From Actinernus sp. WN-2022 (lineage: Eukaryota; Cnidaria; Anthozoa; Actiniaria; Actinernidae), in contig JAOWCC010000809.1 in assembly GCA_030867875.1 (NCBI GenBank), forward strand, positions 434,001 to 498,000: a stretch of DNA of 64,000 nt. The letters run 5' to 3'. The position numbers and the translations under genes were made by a program. Of this stretch, positions 32,646 through 42,353 are shown one piece after another. Within the stretch, counting starts at the first letter, position 1, and each line of letters starts with the position of its first letter. The notes beneath the pieces were generated by a model. That model searched no databases and had not been told where the DNA came from. It worked only from the letters and a program-made list of their open reading frames with translations.

Positions 32646-35289
32646 GCATACAGGTGAACGGCAGATCTGCCAGTTAATAAAATTTAAGGCATGTTTAAGC
32701 TAATCTACAGCTATGTTAAAAGGTCAAAAACATGTATGTAACAGGTCTGCAATTTTGGTAGGGGTTGTGTCGTAAAGCGTTGAGCGCGTATTTGAATTTA
32801 CAAATTATACAACTGTAACTTTAGACAACTAAAGTCTTAGTCGTAAGTCTAGGTTTTATTTATTGGTTATTATTCTTTTGCAGGACATGAACTTGTACTT
32901 GTAGGTCAGAAGCTAACCATTATAAAAGAAGGCTAAACAGGGAAAAGTAAACTACATTGTAGCTGCCAAGAAGTGAGTGAAAATTAGAATCACTTGAACA
33001 CTACTTTTTTTTAAATAGAAAACCAGCCTATACATGTAAAAATATAGCTAAACTAAGCTAAGGTTGTTAGAGTGCATGGTTCTACTTAACCTGTGAAACA
33101 AAAATTAATATACAGTATATAATAGTCAAGTAGAAACAAAAGAAAACAATGGAATTTGGGTGTGATTGTATCTATTAGTCTAAATATCTATTTTATGGGT
33201 TAAATTAGTAAAATCACGTCATTGATGTCTGTTAGTTTTTGCCTGTCCCTAAGCTAGATTGTTACCCTAACCTTTTGTACCTTTTATATGTAGTTAAACT
33301 GCTGACATGAGCCATTAAAAATTACCTTTCATACTTGCCCTGTGAAGCTGCAATTGAAATTCGAACTGGTCATTTTTTTATAGATAATTATTCCTGCACA
33401 AAAGTATGACGTTGTTAAGTTGGTTACCACGGGTGAAATATTGAACAACCAATGAATGACAAAAACTCAAACAGTGTTCTGAAGCTGCATAGTACCCATT
33501 CATTTTAGCACATACATCACTTCTCTTGAAAGTAAGGATTGTGGTTTTCTGGGCGTTGATCATTTAATCAAGCTAAGGGCACCATATTTGCGATATCTAC
33601 TTAAATTAGTAACAGTACACATACTGCTGAAAAGAACACCTCATATTTAGTCAAAACCCCAAATTTAAGAGTTATACCTTGTCTGGGAGCAAAGTTACCG
33701 AGTCCGACAAAGTAAAACAATTTTACATACGTTTGTATACGGGGGTGCAAATTGTTACCTTCATACAAACGTCTGTAAAATAGCACATACTGTTACTTCA
33801 CTCAACTATTGGAGATGACTAACTTTGAGGTGCTACACATGTAGCTATTAATAATAGCTGTTTCAGCAGTATCGGTGCTATGATATTGAAATTATGGCAA
33901 TGGCAACCTTGGATTGATCTATTAAAAGCACACTCAGGATTAAAAAATTCAATCAATTAATATACCTGAGAAGGCTTTTCACTTTTATTGAAGCTGCATG
34001 AGTAATATATGTAGACAAGCCAAATTGTCCAAAGTTTGTTGAACCTTTAAGTTGCCTTTAAGTTGCTTTAGTTTATACATGCTTCATATACGCTAGCTAA
34101 ATTGTACATGTATATTTAATTTAAGTACCTGCGATACGTGCGTAAAGTGGCCAATAATAGCCCAGGCAATTGAAAGCCGTCCCAGCAAAGGCTGCATTCA
34201 TTAGTATGTATGTTGTGGTTAAATTTTATATCTTGTTTAATATTTTTGGACATATTAGAAGAGGGATCGTAAAATGTATTGAAGATGGGCTGAGGGGTGT
34301 ACATGTATTTTTGTGTGTTAAAAAAAGACCTACATTGAAAATAGTAGAATGGCTAGATGCACTAAATTAAGTTAGGAAATGCTACAGAGAATTCACTTCC
34401 GATAAAGTAAAACCAAAGGACAAAACTGGAACCCAAAACCCCCTTAAATATCATTCATAAGGACATGCAGATTGAAAGAAAGCTTTATTCTGGAGGCGGT
34501 CATAAAAATGCCCCCCCCCCCCCCCCCCCCCCCTTTGTGGACACGTAATGAATGCCCAATAGTTGTAACAATTTTGGAGGTTGTTTCACTAATACAGATA
34601 AAGAAGCTGTCTTGAAGAGGGGGAGCTGTTGAAGAAGGGTTACGACCCAATATGCTTTCCAGGTGATTGAAATTGCCTCTACAATGCCGTCTGCATTTCC
34701 CTAAATGGAGACATGCAACTCAGTACTCTTTATCTGGCAATTTCATTCATACATGGAGTATTGTATGCTAAAGGAATAGAACAATGGGTAAGTAATACTA
34801 TGTTAGCATATACGACCCAGCTGCTGTTTATTGGCAAACTCATCATCTGATTGGCTATAGGCAAGTTGATGTTCTTAAACTAGGAAAAATCACTCAAATT
34901 TTGTTCTCGGGCTTCAATATTTGTTTTAAGAAAATAACATTTCTGTGGGCAACTATCAGCCGATAGTCCCTCGACAGGCACACACTATTGCAATAAATAT
35001 AGTTCCTTGACAGACACACTACTGTTATTAATAATAGTTCCTTGCCAGACATACTCTTTTGTTATTAAAAACCTACGCAGGCGCCAAACATGGCAGCCAT
35101 GCTTTTTCGCTGTCTTGCTGCGTTTCTTATTTTTTACAATTTTAATCAATGTTCTCATTTGGTCGTTAATCCAAAATAATGCCTAAATGTTATATGCAGC
35201 CAAGATAATCCTATCAACTCAATTGGTCCCGCGGTCTATCGTATACAAAGTCGTACGAACTTCACTTCAAGAAACAGGACACCGATAAC
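32646..35289. other. No gene; 23-base poly-C at 34511-34533
   Basis: AT-rich, intron-like sequence with a poly-C run. Several acceptor-like pyrimidine tracts occur (32891, 34656), but the frames after them close quickly. No repeat larger than short duplications of AATAGTTCCTTG(A/C)CAGACA near 35010-35050. Confidence 0.4.
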
Positions 35290-35311
35290 TACTTGAAACA
35301 AACATGGATAC

Positions 35312-35739
35312 TTGTATCTATCTCCTCCAGAAATATTTATACCGATTGCTATGGACATAGAGAGCAATCCAGTCCAGGACAAGAAAAATAATCTCTTATT
35401 AATGCAGAAGATGATGAAGTTATTCGCATTTGTTCCCCGGGGGCTGCAGTACTTAGTCGCCTTAAAGAACTACACATCCTGTGATACAGAGGAAGACGAG
35501 GGGGAAAACAGATAAGGAAATGTGAAGATTCATTGGGCAACTTTAGTGGACATTACGGTATTCCTGTTATGCAAAGTCGGAGAGATCACACATCTGCTGT
35601 TATACCGAAACACAAACAGTTACGGTTTAGAAAACCAAGAAATCTCATAAATATTTCACGAGCGCCGCCAAATACAAGGAACTTTACAGATAACAGAATT
35701 CGTGCACCTGTAAGCCCTCCAAACCGATCTTTATGCTAA
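35312..35739 (+). pseudogene. CR1-like LINE, 5' coding part with decayed 2A-like motif
   Basis: The frame from 35312 encodes a hydrophobic lead-in ending IPIAMDIESNPVQ. DIESNP aligns with the D-x-E-x-N-P-G-P core of 2A-like ribosome-skipping motifs, which occur at the N-terminus of several CR1-like LINEs. Here the final Gly-Pro is lost because one base is missing near 35374. The frame ends at 35515. A further frame (35533-35739) is probably the following segment. The endonuclease and reverse transcriptase come next, so this is the start of the LINE later split by the Helentron. Confidence 0.6.
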
Positions 35740-35793
35740 TGACAAAAAGGATGTGTCACTATTTATGTACGGGACAATATCAAAGTTATTAAC

Positions 35794-36123
35794 GTGAGCT
35801 GGTCCAACATTTTTGAAATAATAAGCGTTACAGCTTCACTTCCCTCGAGACACAAGATACTTATATGTGGCGTGTACCATCCACCTAAACAAACGTATGT
35901 GGACTCGACCAATGAAATTATAGACGCTAATCCTGGTGGTGGAGACTTCAACAAGATTAACTTGGACCTTATACAAACCCTGACCAGTCTTTCGGCGCTC
36001 GTAGACTTTCCTACTAAGGGAAACGCAACTTTAGACAACTGCCTCACGAATAGAGAGGAAGTGTTCGGCAAATGCTATCCAATCCAGGCTCAGATTAGGA
36101 CAGATCACAAAGGCCGGCGTTAA
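35794..36123 (+). pseudogene. CR1-like LINE endonuclease fragment
   Basis: The frame contains ILICGVYHPPKQTYVDSTNE, a GGDFNKINLDL block, LSALVDFPTKGNATLDNCLT and RTDHKG. VYHPP, GDFN, the P(T).G..LD segment and SDH (here TDH) are the conserved order of the APE-type endonuclease of CR1-like LINEs. The N-terminal endonuclease blocks are out of frame or lost upstream. Frameshifts on both sides mark it as dead. Confidence 0.75.
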
Positions 36124-36471
36124 ATTTAAACCACTGTGTTGGAAAAAGAAACTCCGTGACTGCAGAGAGCATAGAAAGGTCGCATTCTTCCAGAAGTTAT
36201 CCGAAGTAAACTGGTCCGAGGTTGTGGAAGAAGAAGATATAACCAACGGCGCTTATGTATTGCAAGTTACTATTCTGGGTCTTATGGAACAATGCTTTCC
36301 GGTACGGGTGGTATCAACCTCTTCAAGAAATCCGCCATGATCTTCCCGCTACTGAAATCACTCCTGAGACAGAAATCTAGGCTGTCTCCTCATAACTCGG
36401 AAAGACAGACTCATTAACCAAAGAATTAATGAACAGAAAGAACTTTGGAACTTCAGCTCAAATAGGCACCC

Positions 36472-37255
36472 GTGAGTGGTGGGATAAGGTTGATTCTCTG
36501 TCCCATAGGAATCTCCCTCAAAACCGAAACCGTCTCAAGCTTAAACGAATACTTCGCCAAACTGTGTTATGATAATGACACTTCAACACTTCAAGTTCCT
36601 TATAATGCTGATATCTATATCCCTGTACTGACGGAAACTCAAGTGTTGTATTCACTCTCTAACATCAAACAGACGGAATCCCTTTTTGGGTATGGCGAGA
36701 TTGCGCAGATATATTGTCACCAGTCATTCCCAGACTGTGGAACTCCTCGCTTCAATCCCATACGTGGCCTATTGAATGGAAGGAATCCAATCTGACCTCT
36801 CTTCCCAAGGTTGAAATTCCACTCACGGACTCTGATTATCGTGGTATTAATGTCACACCAGTAATTGCTAGAGCATTTGAAAAAATAGTTTATATAACTT
36901 ACTGCAAATATATTGTTAATGAGAACTTGCGATGATCACAGTTCGCTTATAGGGAGGGAAGTAATCGTACAGATGCTTCGTTATACTTGCAAAACTCTGT
37001 GTTAGGTTATTTAGACAACCCGAATTGTAAAGCAGTGCGCCTGTTTGCTATGGACTCCAAAGGGTTCGACAATGTGAAGCATGATCTTTTAGGTGAAAAA
37101 ATAAAAAGCTGGCCGCTTAATCCATATATTATCAATTGGTATTTGAATTTCATTAGAGACAGAAAACAGAGAGTGGTTGCGAATGGGATTAAGAGTGAGT
37201 GGAGGTATGTTAACAAAGGCACCACGCAAGGAAGTGTAAGCGGCCCCTACTTATT
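36472..37255 (+). pseudogene. CR1-like LINE reverse transcriptase, N-terminal half
   Basis: Three frames in succession carry the linker and RT: SLNEYFAKLCYDNDTST and LTETQVLYSLSNIKQTES (36472 onward); IPRLWNSSLQSHTWPIEWKE and SDYRGINVTPVIARAFEKI (36714 onward); and [20 protein letters not shown] up to [13 protein letters not shown] (36987 onward). Motif A (FAMD...FD) and motif B (TTQGSVSGP) are present. At 37255 the LINE sequence stops abruptly in the middle of the post-motif-B segment, where the Helentron begins. It resumes 12.1 kb later at 49350. Confidence 0.85.
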
Positions 37256-37260
37256 ACTCT

Positions 37261-37278
37261 GGCCGGGCCTTTGGCCGG
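37261..37278 (+). other. 5' terminal hairpin of the Helentron
   Basis: GGCCGGGCCTTTGGCCGG forms a GC-rich stem with a TTT loop and one bulged G, five bases inside the left end. A structured left end is typical of Helentron/Helitron2 elements. Confidence 0.65.
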
Positions 37279-37678
37279 CACGAGTCAGAAAATGCAAGCC
37301 GTTTATTATTATTATTATTTTTTTTTTTTTTTTTTTTGTGTCGCTGATTTGCGCCGGCAACCAATCAGATTGCAGTGGTCACGTGACACATTGCGCCATG
37401 CGTTCGCGTCAATCGATCTCTTTCTTTGCGGCCTTCGAAGCGAGAAGGAGTGACTTTATCCATCTTCTATTTCTGCGCTGATAATCCTCGGAAACAGAAG
37501 GAAAGGTTTGTAGGACTGGTTTGTATGTTTGGTATTTCTTTTTTTGATATTATTGAGTCGCTCTCTTCTTACCAGCGCACACGAGGTCGACGGTAGGCTC
37601 ACCTAAATTCTCACATTCATTGGCCCCATTCACATTGAGCGAATCATTTTGAATCGAGCTATTTCCGTCGTCTCAAAG

Positions 37679-37741
37679 AACAAATATACTCAAATATACT
37701 CAAATATACTCAAATATACTCAAATATACTCAAATATACTG
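37679..37741 (+). repeat. 10-bp tandem repeat, six copies
   Basis: AAATATACTC is repeated six times without change in the Helentron leader, upstream of the main ATG. A T-rich (TTA)n stretch with 17 T lies at about 37302-37337. Confidence 0.9.
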
Positions 37742-37854
37742 CCAAATATACAACTGAGAAGTCGTCTCTTGACCAAAACCAATCCACTCAAGTATCAACA
37801 AGAGCTGAAGTTGTTTGTCAGAGTGCTGAACCGTGAACAACTAAAATATCTGCC

Positions 37855-40473
37855 ATGAAGGTGAGCTTGAAATCATTGTGTGTTTATATTTGCATTTGTT
37901 TGTCGATGTTTTGCGATATGGAAGCAAATCTTATTTGTAGTCAGTGTACTTTTTTACGAAGTCTAATTATATCCAGTGTTATCCTTCTGATCATGATTAC
38001 ATTCGTGAATTTCTATGCAGACATACCACTACCAGCAGACGATAACTGCAATGAAGTCGAAAAACCACACATGAACAATAATAATCACACAGACATTTTC
38101 ACCGAAGTGCCGTTTTGCAGATCTCGCCATGATATATTCGTTTGTACTACAAACACTCATTGTCATAAAATTAGTCGCAGTCGTTCACGCGAACCAAGTC
38201 GAATTCCTGTGAAACAAATAAGACGAATTTTAGGAAAAAGCAGAAAAGTGAGGCGAGTAGTTCGAAAACATATCCGTAAAAATGTTCCACAGTCATCGAA
38301 ACTTCATCGCTACACTAAAATATTTTACTTTCGAAAAGCAAACGTATTTAGAAATGGCACATTTAGGCAAAAACAAAAATTCACTGCGCGTGAGCATGCA
38401 AGTACGGTTCGGAAGAAGAGGGAAAACAAATGCAAAACGAATTTGTTTGTAAAAGCAGGTCAAAAAGTCTGCAACAACAAGCCAAAGCGAACCAGTGGAA
38501 AATGTAAATTTAAGGCTACAGTATCTCCAATCAATTCACATACCCGAGCAGTTGTCTTTAAAAATCTGAATCATAAAAAGAATCACAGCAAAATCATGCT
38601 GTCTAATGACATTGAACTTAATCCAGGTCCTTTTGATTCAATAATAAGTCCTGATATGTTTAGGTTAACAGTCAGACTATCTCGTTTGGGATTAAAACCC
38701 TTAGATGTTGGTGGTGGTGGAGACTGTTTCTTTAAAGCTGTGTCACATCAAATGTATCAAGATGCTATTTATCATTCTCAAGTACGGTCTGCAGGCATTC
38801 AGTACATTATAACTCATCCAGAACAATTTATTGAAAGTAATACTGATCAGTCCTGGTTACAATATATTAGTAACATGTCAAGACAAGGTACATGGTGCGA
38901 TGGTATTATTGTTCAAGCTGTAGCTAATGCTCTAAAATGTACAATTCACATCACAGAATCTGCTGAATATTTTGCAGAAACTACTATTATACAGCCAGTT
39001 GTTCCTCTTACAATAGGTAGAATAATCCATATTGGTCATGTAGATGAAGTTCATTATGTTTCTACTATGCACAGTCTTGCAGATCAGCCCATATCTAGAA
39101 CAACAGGGGAAAACAGTGGTAGAAACCAGGATAAACATAACCAAAAACCTGTACATTCTGAGACCACACAGGCCAATGAAAGGCTTTTCTCTTGCAAACA
39201 GTGTTGTGCCATATCTTTTTATTCTATTTGCTTCTCCACCATAAAGACCATTATTAGTAATTGGAATTCTGATACACTAGATGCAGTAATAGAGAATGGG
39301 AACATGTTTTATCACAAATTAAACTTAGATACACAGTCATATAGTCATTGCAGTATTACTGATTTACCAAGCAACATTACAATATACAATGCTAATGTTG
39401 AAATTGTGTTTAATTCAAAACATCAAGGAATAATTACCTCAACATCATTTTCCAGTAAGCTAATACTACACAGGTTAATTTTTGATAACCAGAACCAAAA
39501 TACAGGTTTCTTACTGTGGATTTCCCGTTACTGCGTTAGTTGTATTTTTCAACAACAATCAAAAATTAAATGTAAGTATGCTGTCTTTGGACTTAACAGT
39601 AGTGAACAGAGCACATGTACCTTTCATGTTGTCAATGATATTAACAACCTCATTGATGCCATTCATGAAGTACTTGTGAAAAATGTTCAGCTTGATCAAA
39701 ACTCAGTTTATCAAATGCAGTTTATCAAGTGCACATGCAATCTGACAAAGGCAGAAAGACAAGTAATAGTGAGGAAACATAAATCTGCATCATGTAAAGA
39801 ATTAATAGCTAAACGCCGGAAGGAAAGTTATGCTACAATGGAGCCAGCAAAGAAAAGACAGCACTTGGATAACCAAGCTAAAACATATCAGTCAATAAAT
39901 CCTGATAAAAAGAAAGAATTGCTTTCTAAAAACACTGAAACATACAGGTCAATGAATCTCGAGAAAAAGAAAGAACTGCTTTCTAAAAACACTGAAAAAT
40001 ATAGATCAATGGATCTCGAGAAAAAGAAAGAACTGCTTTCTAAAAACACTGAAACATACAGGTCAATGAATCTCGAGAAAAAGAAAGAACTGCTTTCTAG
40101 AAACACTGAAACATACAGATCAATGGATCTCGAGAAAAAGAAAGAACTGCTTTCTAAAAACACTGAAACATACAGATCAATGGAACACGAGAAAAAGAAA
40201 GAACTGCTTTCTAAAAACACTGAAAATTACAGAACAATGGATCTCGAGAAAAAGAAAGAACTGCTTTCTAAAAACACTGAAAAATACAGATCAATGGATC
40301 TCGAGGAAAAAAAGAACTGCTTTCTAAAAACACTGAAACATACAGATCAATGGAACATGAGAAAAAGAAAGAACTGCTTTCTAAAAACACTGAAACATAC
40401 AGATCAATGGAACACGAGAAAAAGAAAGAACTGCTTTCTAAAAACACTGAAAAATACAGATCAATGGATTTAG
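37855..40473 (+). CDS. Helentron protein, N-terminal part: 2A-like motif, OTU, repeats
   Basis: The ATG at 37855 follows a long leader with no competing long frame. Residues 1-22 (LCVYICICLSMFC) and about 36-58 (SLIISSVILLIMITFVNF) are hydrophobic, like a signal or membrane anchor. A basic, arginine/lysine-rich region follows to residue 250. DIELNPGP at 252-259 is a 2A-like motif. An OTU-type cysteine protease-like domain spans about 275-405: GGGGDCFFKAVSHQ contains the candidate nucleophile Cys 291, and EVHYVST the candidate His 400. A middle region of unknown fold follows, then lysine-rich 19-residue repeats from about residue 680. After a one-base loss at about 40304-40313 the frame is no longer native and ends at 40473; the true continuation is the frame ending at 42245. 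Confidence 0.85.
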   Translation: MKVSLKSLCVYICICLSMFCDMEANLICSQCTFLRSLIISSVILLIMITFVNFYADIPLPADDNCNEVEKPHMNNNNHTDIFTEVPFCRSRHDIFVCTTNTHCHKISRSRSREPSRIPVKQIRRILGKSRKVRRVVRKHIRKNVPQSSKLHRYTKIFYFRKANVFRNGTFRQKQKFTAREHASTVRKKRENKCKTNLFVKAGQKVCNNKPKRTSGKCKFKATVSPINSHTRAVVFKNLNHKKNHSKIMLSNDIELNPGPFDSIISPDMFRLTVRLSRLGLKPLDVGGGGDCFFKAVSHQMYQDAIYHSQVRSAGIQYIITHPEQFIESNTDQSWLQYISNMSRQGTWCDGIIVQAVANALKCTIHITESAEYFAETTIIQPVVPLTIGRIIHIGHVDEVHYVSTMHSLADQPISRTTGENSGRNQDKHNQKPVHSETTQANERLFSCKQCCAISFYSICFSTIKTIISNWNSDTLDAVIENGNMFYHKLNLDTQSYSHCSITDLPSNITIYNANVEIVFNSKHQGIITSTSFSSKLILHRLIFDNQNQNTGFLLWISRYCVSCIFQQQSKIKCKYAVFGLNSSEQSTCTFHVVNDINNLIDAIHEVLVKNVQLDQNSVYQMQFIKCTCNLTKAERQVIVRKHKSASCKELIAKRRKESYATMEPAKKRQHLDNQAKTYQSINPDKKKELLSKNTETYRSMNLEKKKELLSKNTEKYRSMDLEKKKELLSKNTETYRSMNLEKKKELLSRNTETYRSMDLEKKKELLSKNTETYRSMEHEKKKELLSKNTENYRTMDLEKKKELLSKNTEKYRSMDLEEKKNCFLKTLKHTDQWNMRKRKNCFLKTLKHTDQWNTRKRKNCFLKTLKNTDQWI
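38608..38631 (+). other. 2A-like ribosome-skipping motif in the Helentron ORF
   Basis: The codons encode DIELNPGP, an exact match to the D-(V/I)-E-x-N-P-G-P core. The upstream residues HSKIMLSN give the helical lead-in that such motifs need. Skipping between Gly 258 and Pro 259 would release the hydrophobic/basic N-terminal 258 residues from the OTU-Rep-helicase-endonuclease part. The motif is seen; activity is inferred. Confidence 0.75.
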
Positions 40474-40490
40474 AGGAAAAACAGGTATTG
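39885..40490 (+). repeat. In-frame 57-bp (19-residue) tandem repeat, about 11 units
   Basis: Units encode variants of SMDLEKKKELLSKNTETYR (MNLE, MEHE and TMDLE versions). The lysine/glutamate pattern suggests charged helical repeats. The one-base loss that breaks the Helentron frame lies within this array, in an A-rich stretch (GAGGAAAAAAAGAAC) near 40304-40313. Confidence 0.95.
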
Positions 40491-42245
40491 CTTGCAAAAC
40501 GAGGAGAGGCAACTGATAATAGAAGAAAGTCTGTTAAATCACAGGATTTAGAACATTACATTACATTGTTCAATAAATCGATAAGGGAAGGTCCATACTA
40601 TATTTGCTCAGTGTGTAATAGAATACTCTACAGGAAATCTGTAGTAGAGTTAAAAAGGAACAAATATGACACAACACACCTTTTTACTAATACTAAATCA
40701 TTTGATAGTAAAGAGTACATATGCCAAACCTGTCATTTGAAGATTAAAAAAAGTTTAGTTCCTTGCCAGGCTGTATACAATAATCTTGGTGTTGATGAGA
40801 TTCCTTCTGAACTTGCTGTATTAGAAAAACTGGAACAGATATTGATAGCTCAACGAATAGTTTTTGAAAAAATAGTAATAATGCCAAAAGGCCAACAAAG
40901 GAAGATCAAGGGTGCAATTTGTAATGTGCCAGTTAGCTGCAAACAAGTATGTGATATTTTGCCACGCCCATCTGAAAGTTCTGGAATCATAATGCTGAAG
41001 CTAAAACGAAAACTGGAGTTTAGAGGACATGTCTATTTTCAAGCAGTTCGCCCACAACTAATACTTAATGCTCTGAATTGGCTACAATTAAATAATTCAT
41101 TGTATAATAACATAACTGTTGACATGCAAAACATTGATAAACAACTTGAAACTCTTGATCCATATCAAGAAAACCCAGTTTTAGACATTGCTAATGCTTG
41201 TGAAGGTGAGACAGCTGTTGAGAGAAACTGTGAGCAAGAAAATATTCCTGAAAGAGATGATCCACTTGATGAACACAGAGCAGCAACTACTGAAACCTGT
41301 TTACAGTCTGTAATTCCAGATTACCCTATACTTGTTGAGCAAGAAAACAACAACTCTTCATCAGCTGGAAATGAAATATATAATATTGCCCCTGGGGAAA
41401 ACAAACATCCTGTCTCATTAATGACTGACAAACACTGTGAAGAATTAGCATTTCCAACCCTATTCCCAAAGGGCAGATTTGGATATAAAGCAGAGAGAGA
41501 GATAAAACTAACACCAGTTAAATATTTCAATGCCCGGTTATTGCATTACAGTGGTAGATTTGCTACAAATCCAGAGTACCTCTTTTTTGCACAGTTTATT
41601 ATTGAACAAAAAAAAGTGTCAGACAGTATTAATATTGCATTGAAAAAAGTTCACGGACAGTCGTTTACAGCATCTCAGGTTAGATCAAATGAAAACTGCC
41701 TTCAGAATCTTATTTCTAAGGACCAGGCATATTTGTTCTTGAGGCAAATTCCAGGCTCTCCACCTTACTGGCAGAAATTTATGTACGAGGTAGTCTCCAT
41801 GGTACAGCAGCTTGGTATTCCTACATGGTTTATGACATTATCGTGTGCTGATCTTAGGTGGCCTGAACTTTTTCATATTATTGCTCGTACAAAGGGAATA
41901 AATATGACAGATGATGAAGTTGAAGCTCTTTCTTACAATGATAAGTGTTCTTTGCTTAATCTTAATCCTGTTATTGTTGCTAAGCACTTCCAATATAGAG
42001 TTGAAACATTCTTCAAAGATGTTTTACTGAGCAATGCTAACCCCATTGGCAAAATAATATATTATGCTTTTCGAATTGAGTTTCAAATGAGAGGGTCACC
42101 ACATCTGCATTCATTAATTTGGACTTCTGACTGTCCAGCACTAACAGCTGATAATGAGGAGGCCTACATAAAGTTCATAGATCAGCATTTACAAGCAAAC
42201 CTACCAAATGAAGAAACTGAACCAGAATTGCATCATCTAGTGTAA
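40350..42245 (+). CDS. Helentron protein, Rep domain first part
   Basis: This frame is the native continuation of the protein after the repeat array. A cysteine-rich region (YYICSVCNRILYRKS, YICQTCHLKIKK) precedes the Helitron-like N-terminal domain: ICNVPVSCKQVCDILPRP, HPVSLMTDKHCEELAFPTLF, GRFGYKAEREIKLTPVKYFN, then GSPPYWQKFMYEVVSMVQQ and WFMTLSCADLRWPEL. The HUH motif of the rolling-circle Rep is intact: RGSPHLHSLIW, with the two histidines at about 42102 and 42108. The frame ends at TAA 42243-42245 within a conserved Rep block (HHLV, then TYQKHNHSKTCRKY in the same frame), so the stop is a nonsense mutation, not a natural end. Confidence 0.9.
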   Translation: MEHEKKKELLSKNTETYRSMEHEKKKELLSKNTEKYRSMDLEEKQVLLAKRGEATDNRRKSVKSQDLEHYITLFNKSIREGPYYICSVCNRILYRKSVVELKRNKYDTTHLFTNTKSFDSKEYICQTCHLKIKKSLVPCQAVYNNLGVDEIPSELAVLEKLEQILIAQRIVFEKIVIMPKGQQRKIKGAICNVPVSCKQVCDILPRPSESSGIIMLKLKRKLEFRGHVYFQAVRPQLILNALNWLQLNNSLYNNITVDMQNIDKQLETLDPYQENPVLDIANACEGETAVERNCEQENIPERDDPLDEHRAATTETCLQSVIPDYPILVEQENNNSSSAGNEIYNIAPGENKHPVSLMTDKHCEELAFPTLFPKGRFGYKAEREIKLTPVKYFNARLLHYSGRFATNPEYLFFAQFIIEQKKVSDSINIALKKVHGQSFTASQVRSNENCLQNLISKDQAYLFLRQIPGSPPYWQKFMYEVVSMVQQLGIPTWFMTLSCADLRWPELFHIIARTKGINMTDDEVEALSYNDKCSLLNLNPVIVAKHFQYRVETFFKDVLLSNANPIGKIIYYAFRIEFQMRGSPHLHSLIWTSDCPALTADNEEAYIKFIDQHLQANLPNEETEPELHHLV

Positions 42246-42353
42246 ACATATCAAAAGCACAATCATTCTAAAACTTGTAGAAAGTATAAAAATATTCCAT
42301 GTAGGTTTAACTTTGGTCAGTTCTTTACAGATCAAACAGTTGTTGCAAAACCA

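Noticed and set aside
39888..40220. Minus-strand frame rich in phenylalanine and serine
   Set aside because: It is the antisense of the lysine-rich repeat array of the Helentron protein.
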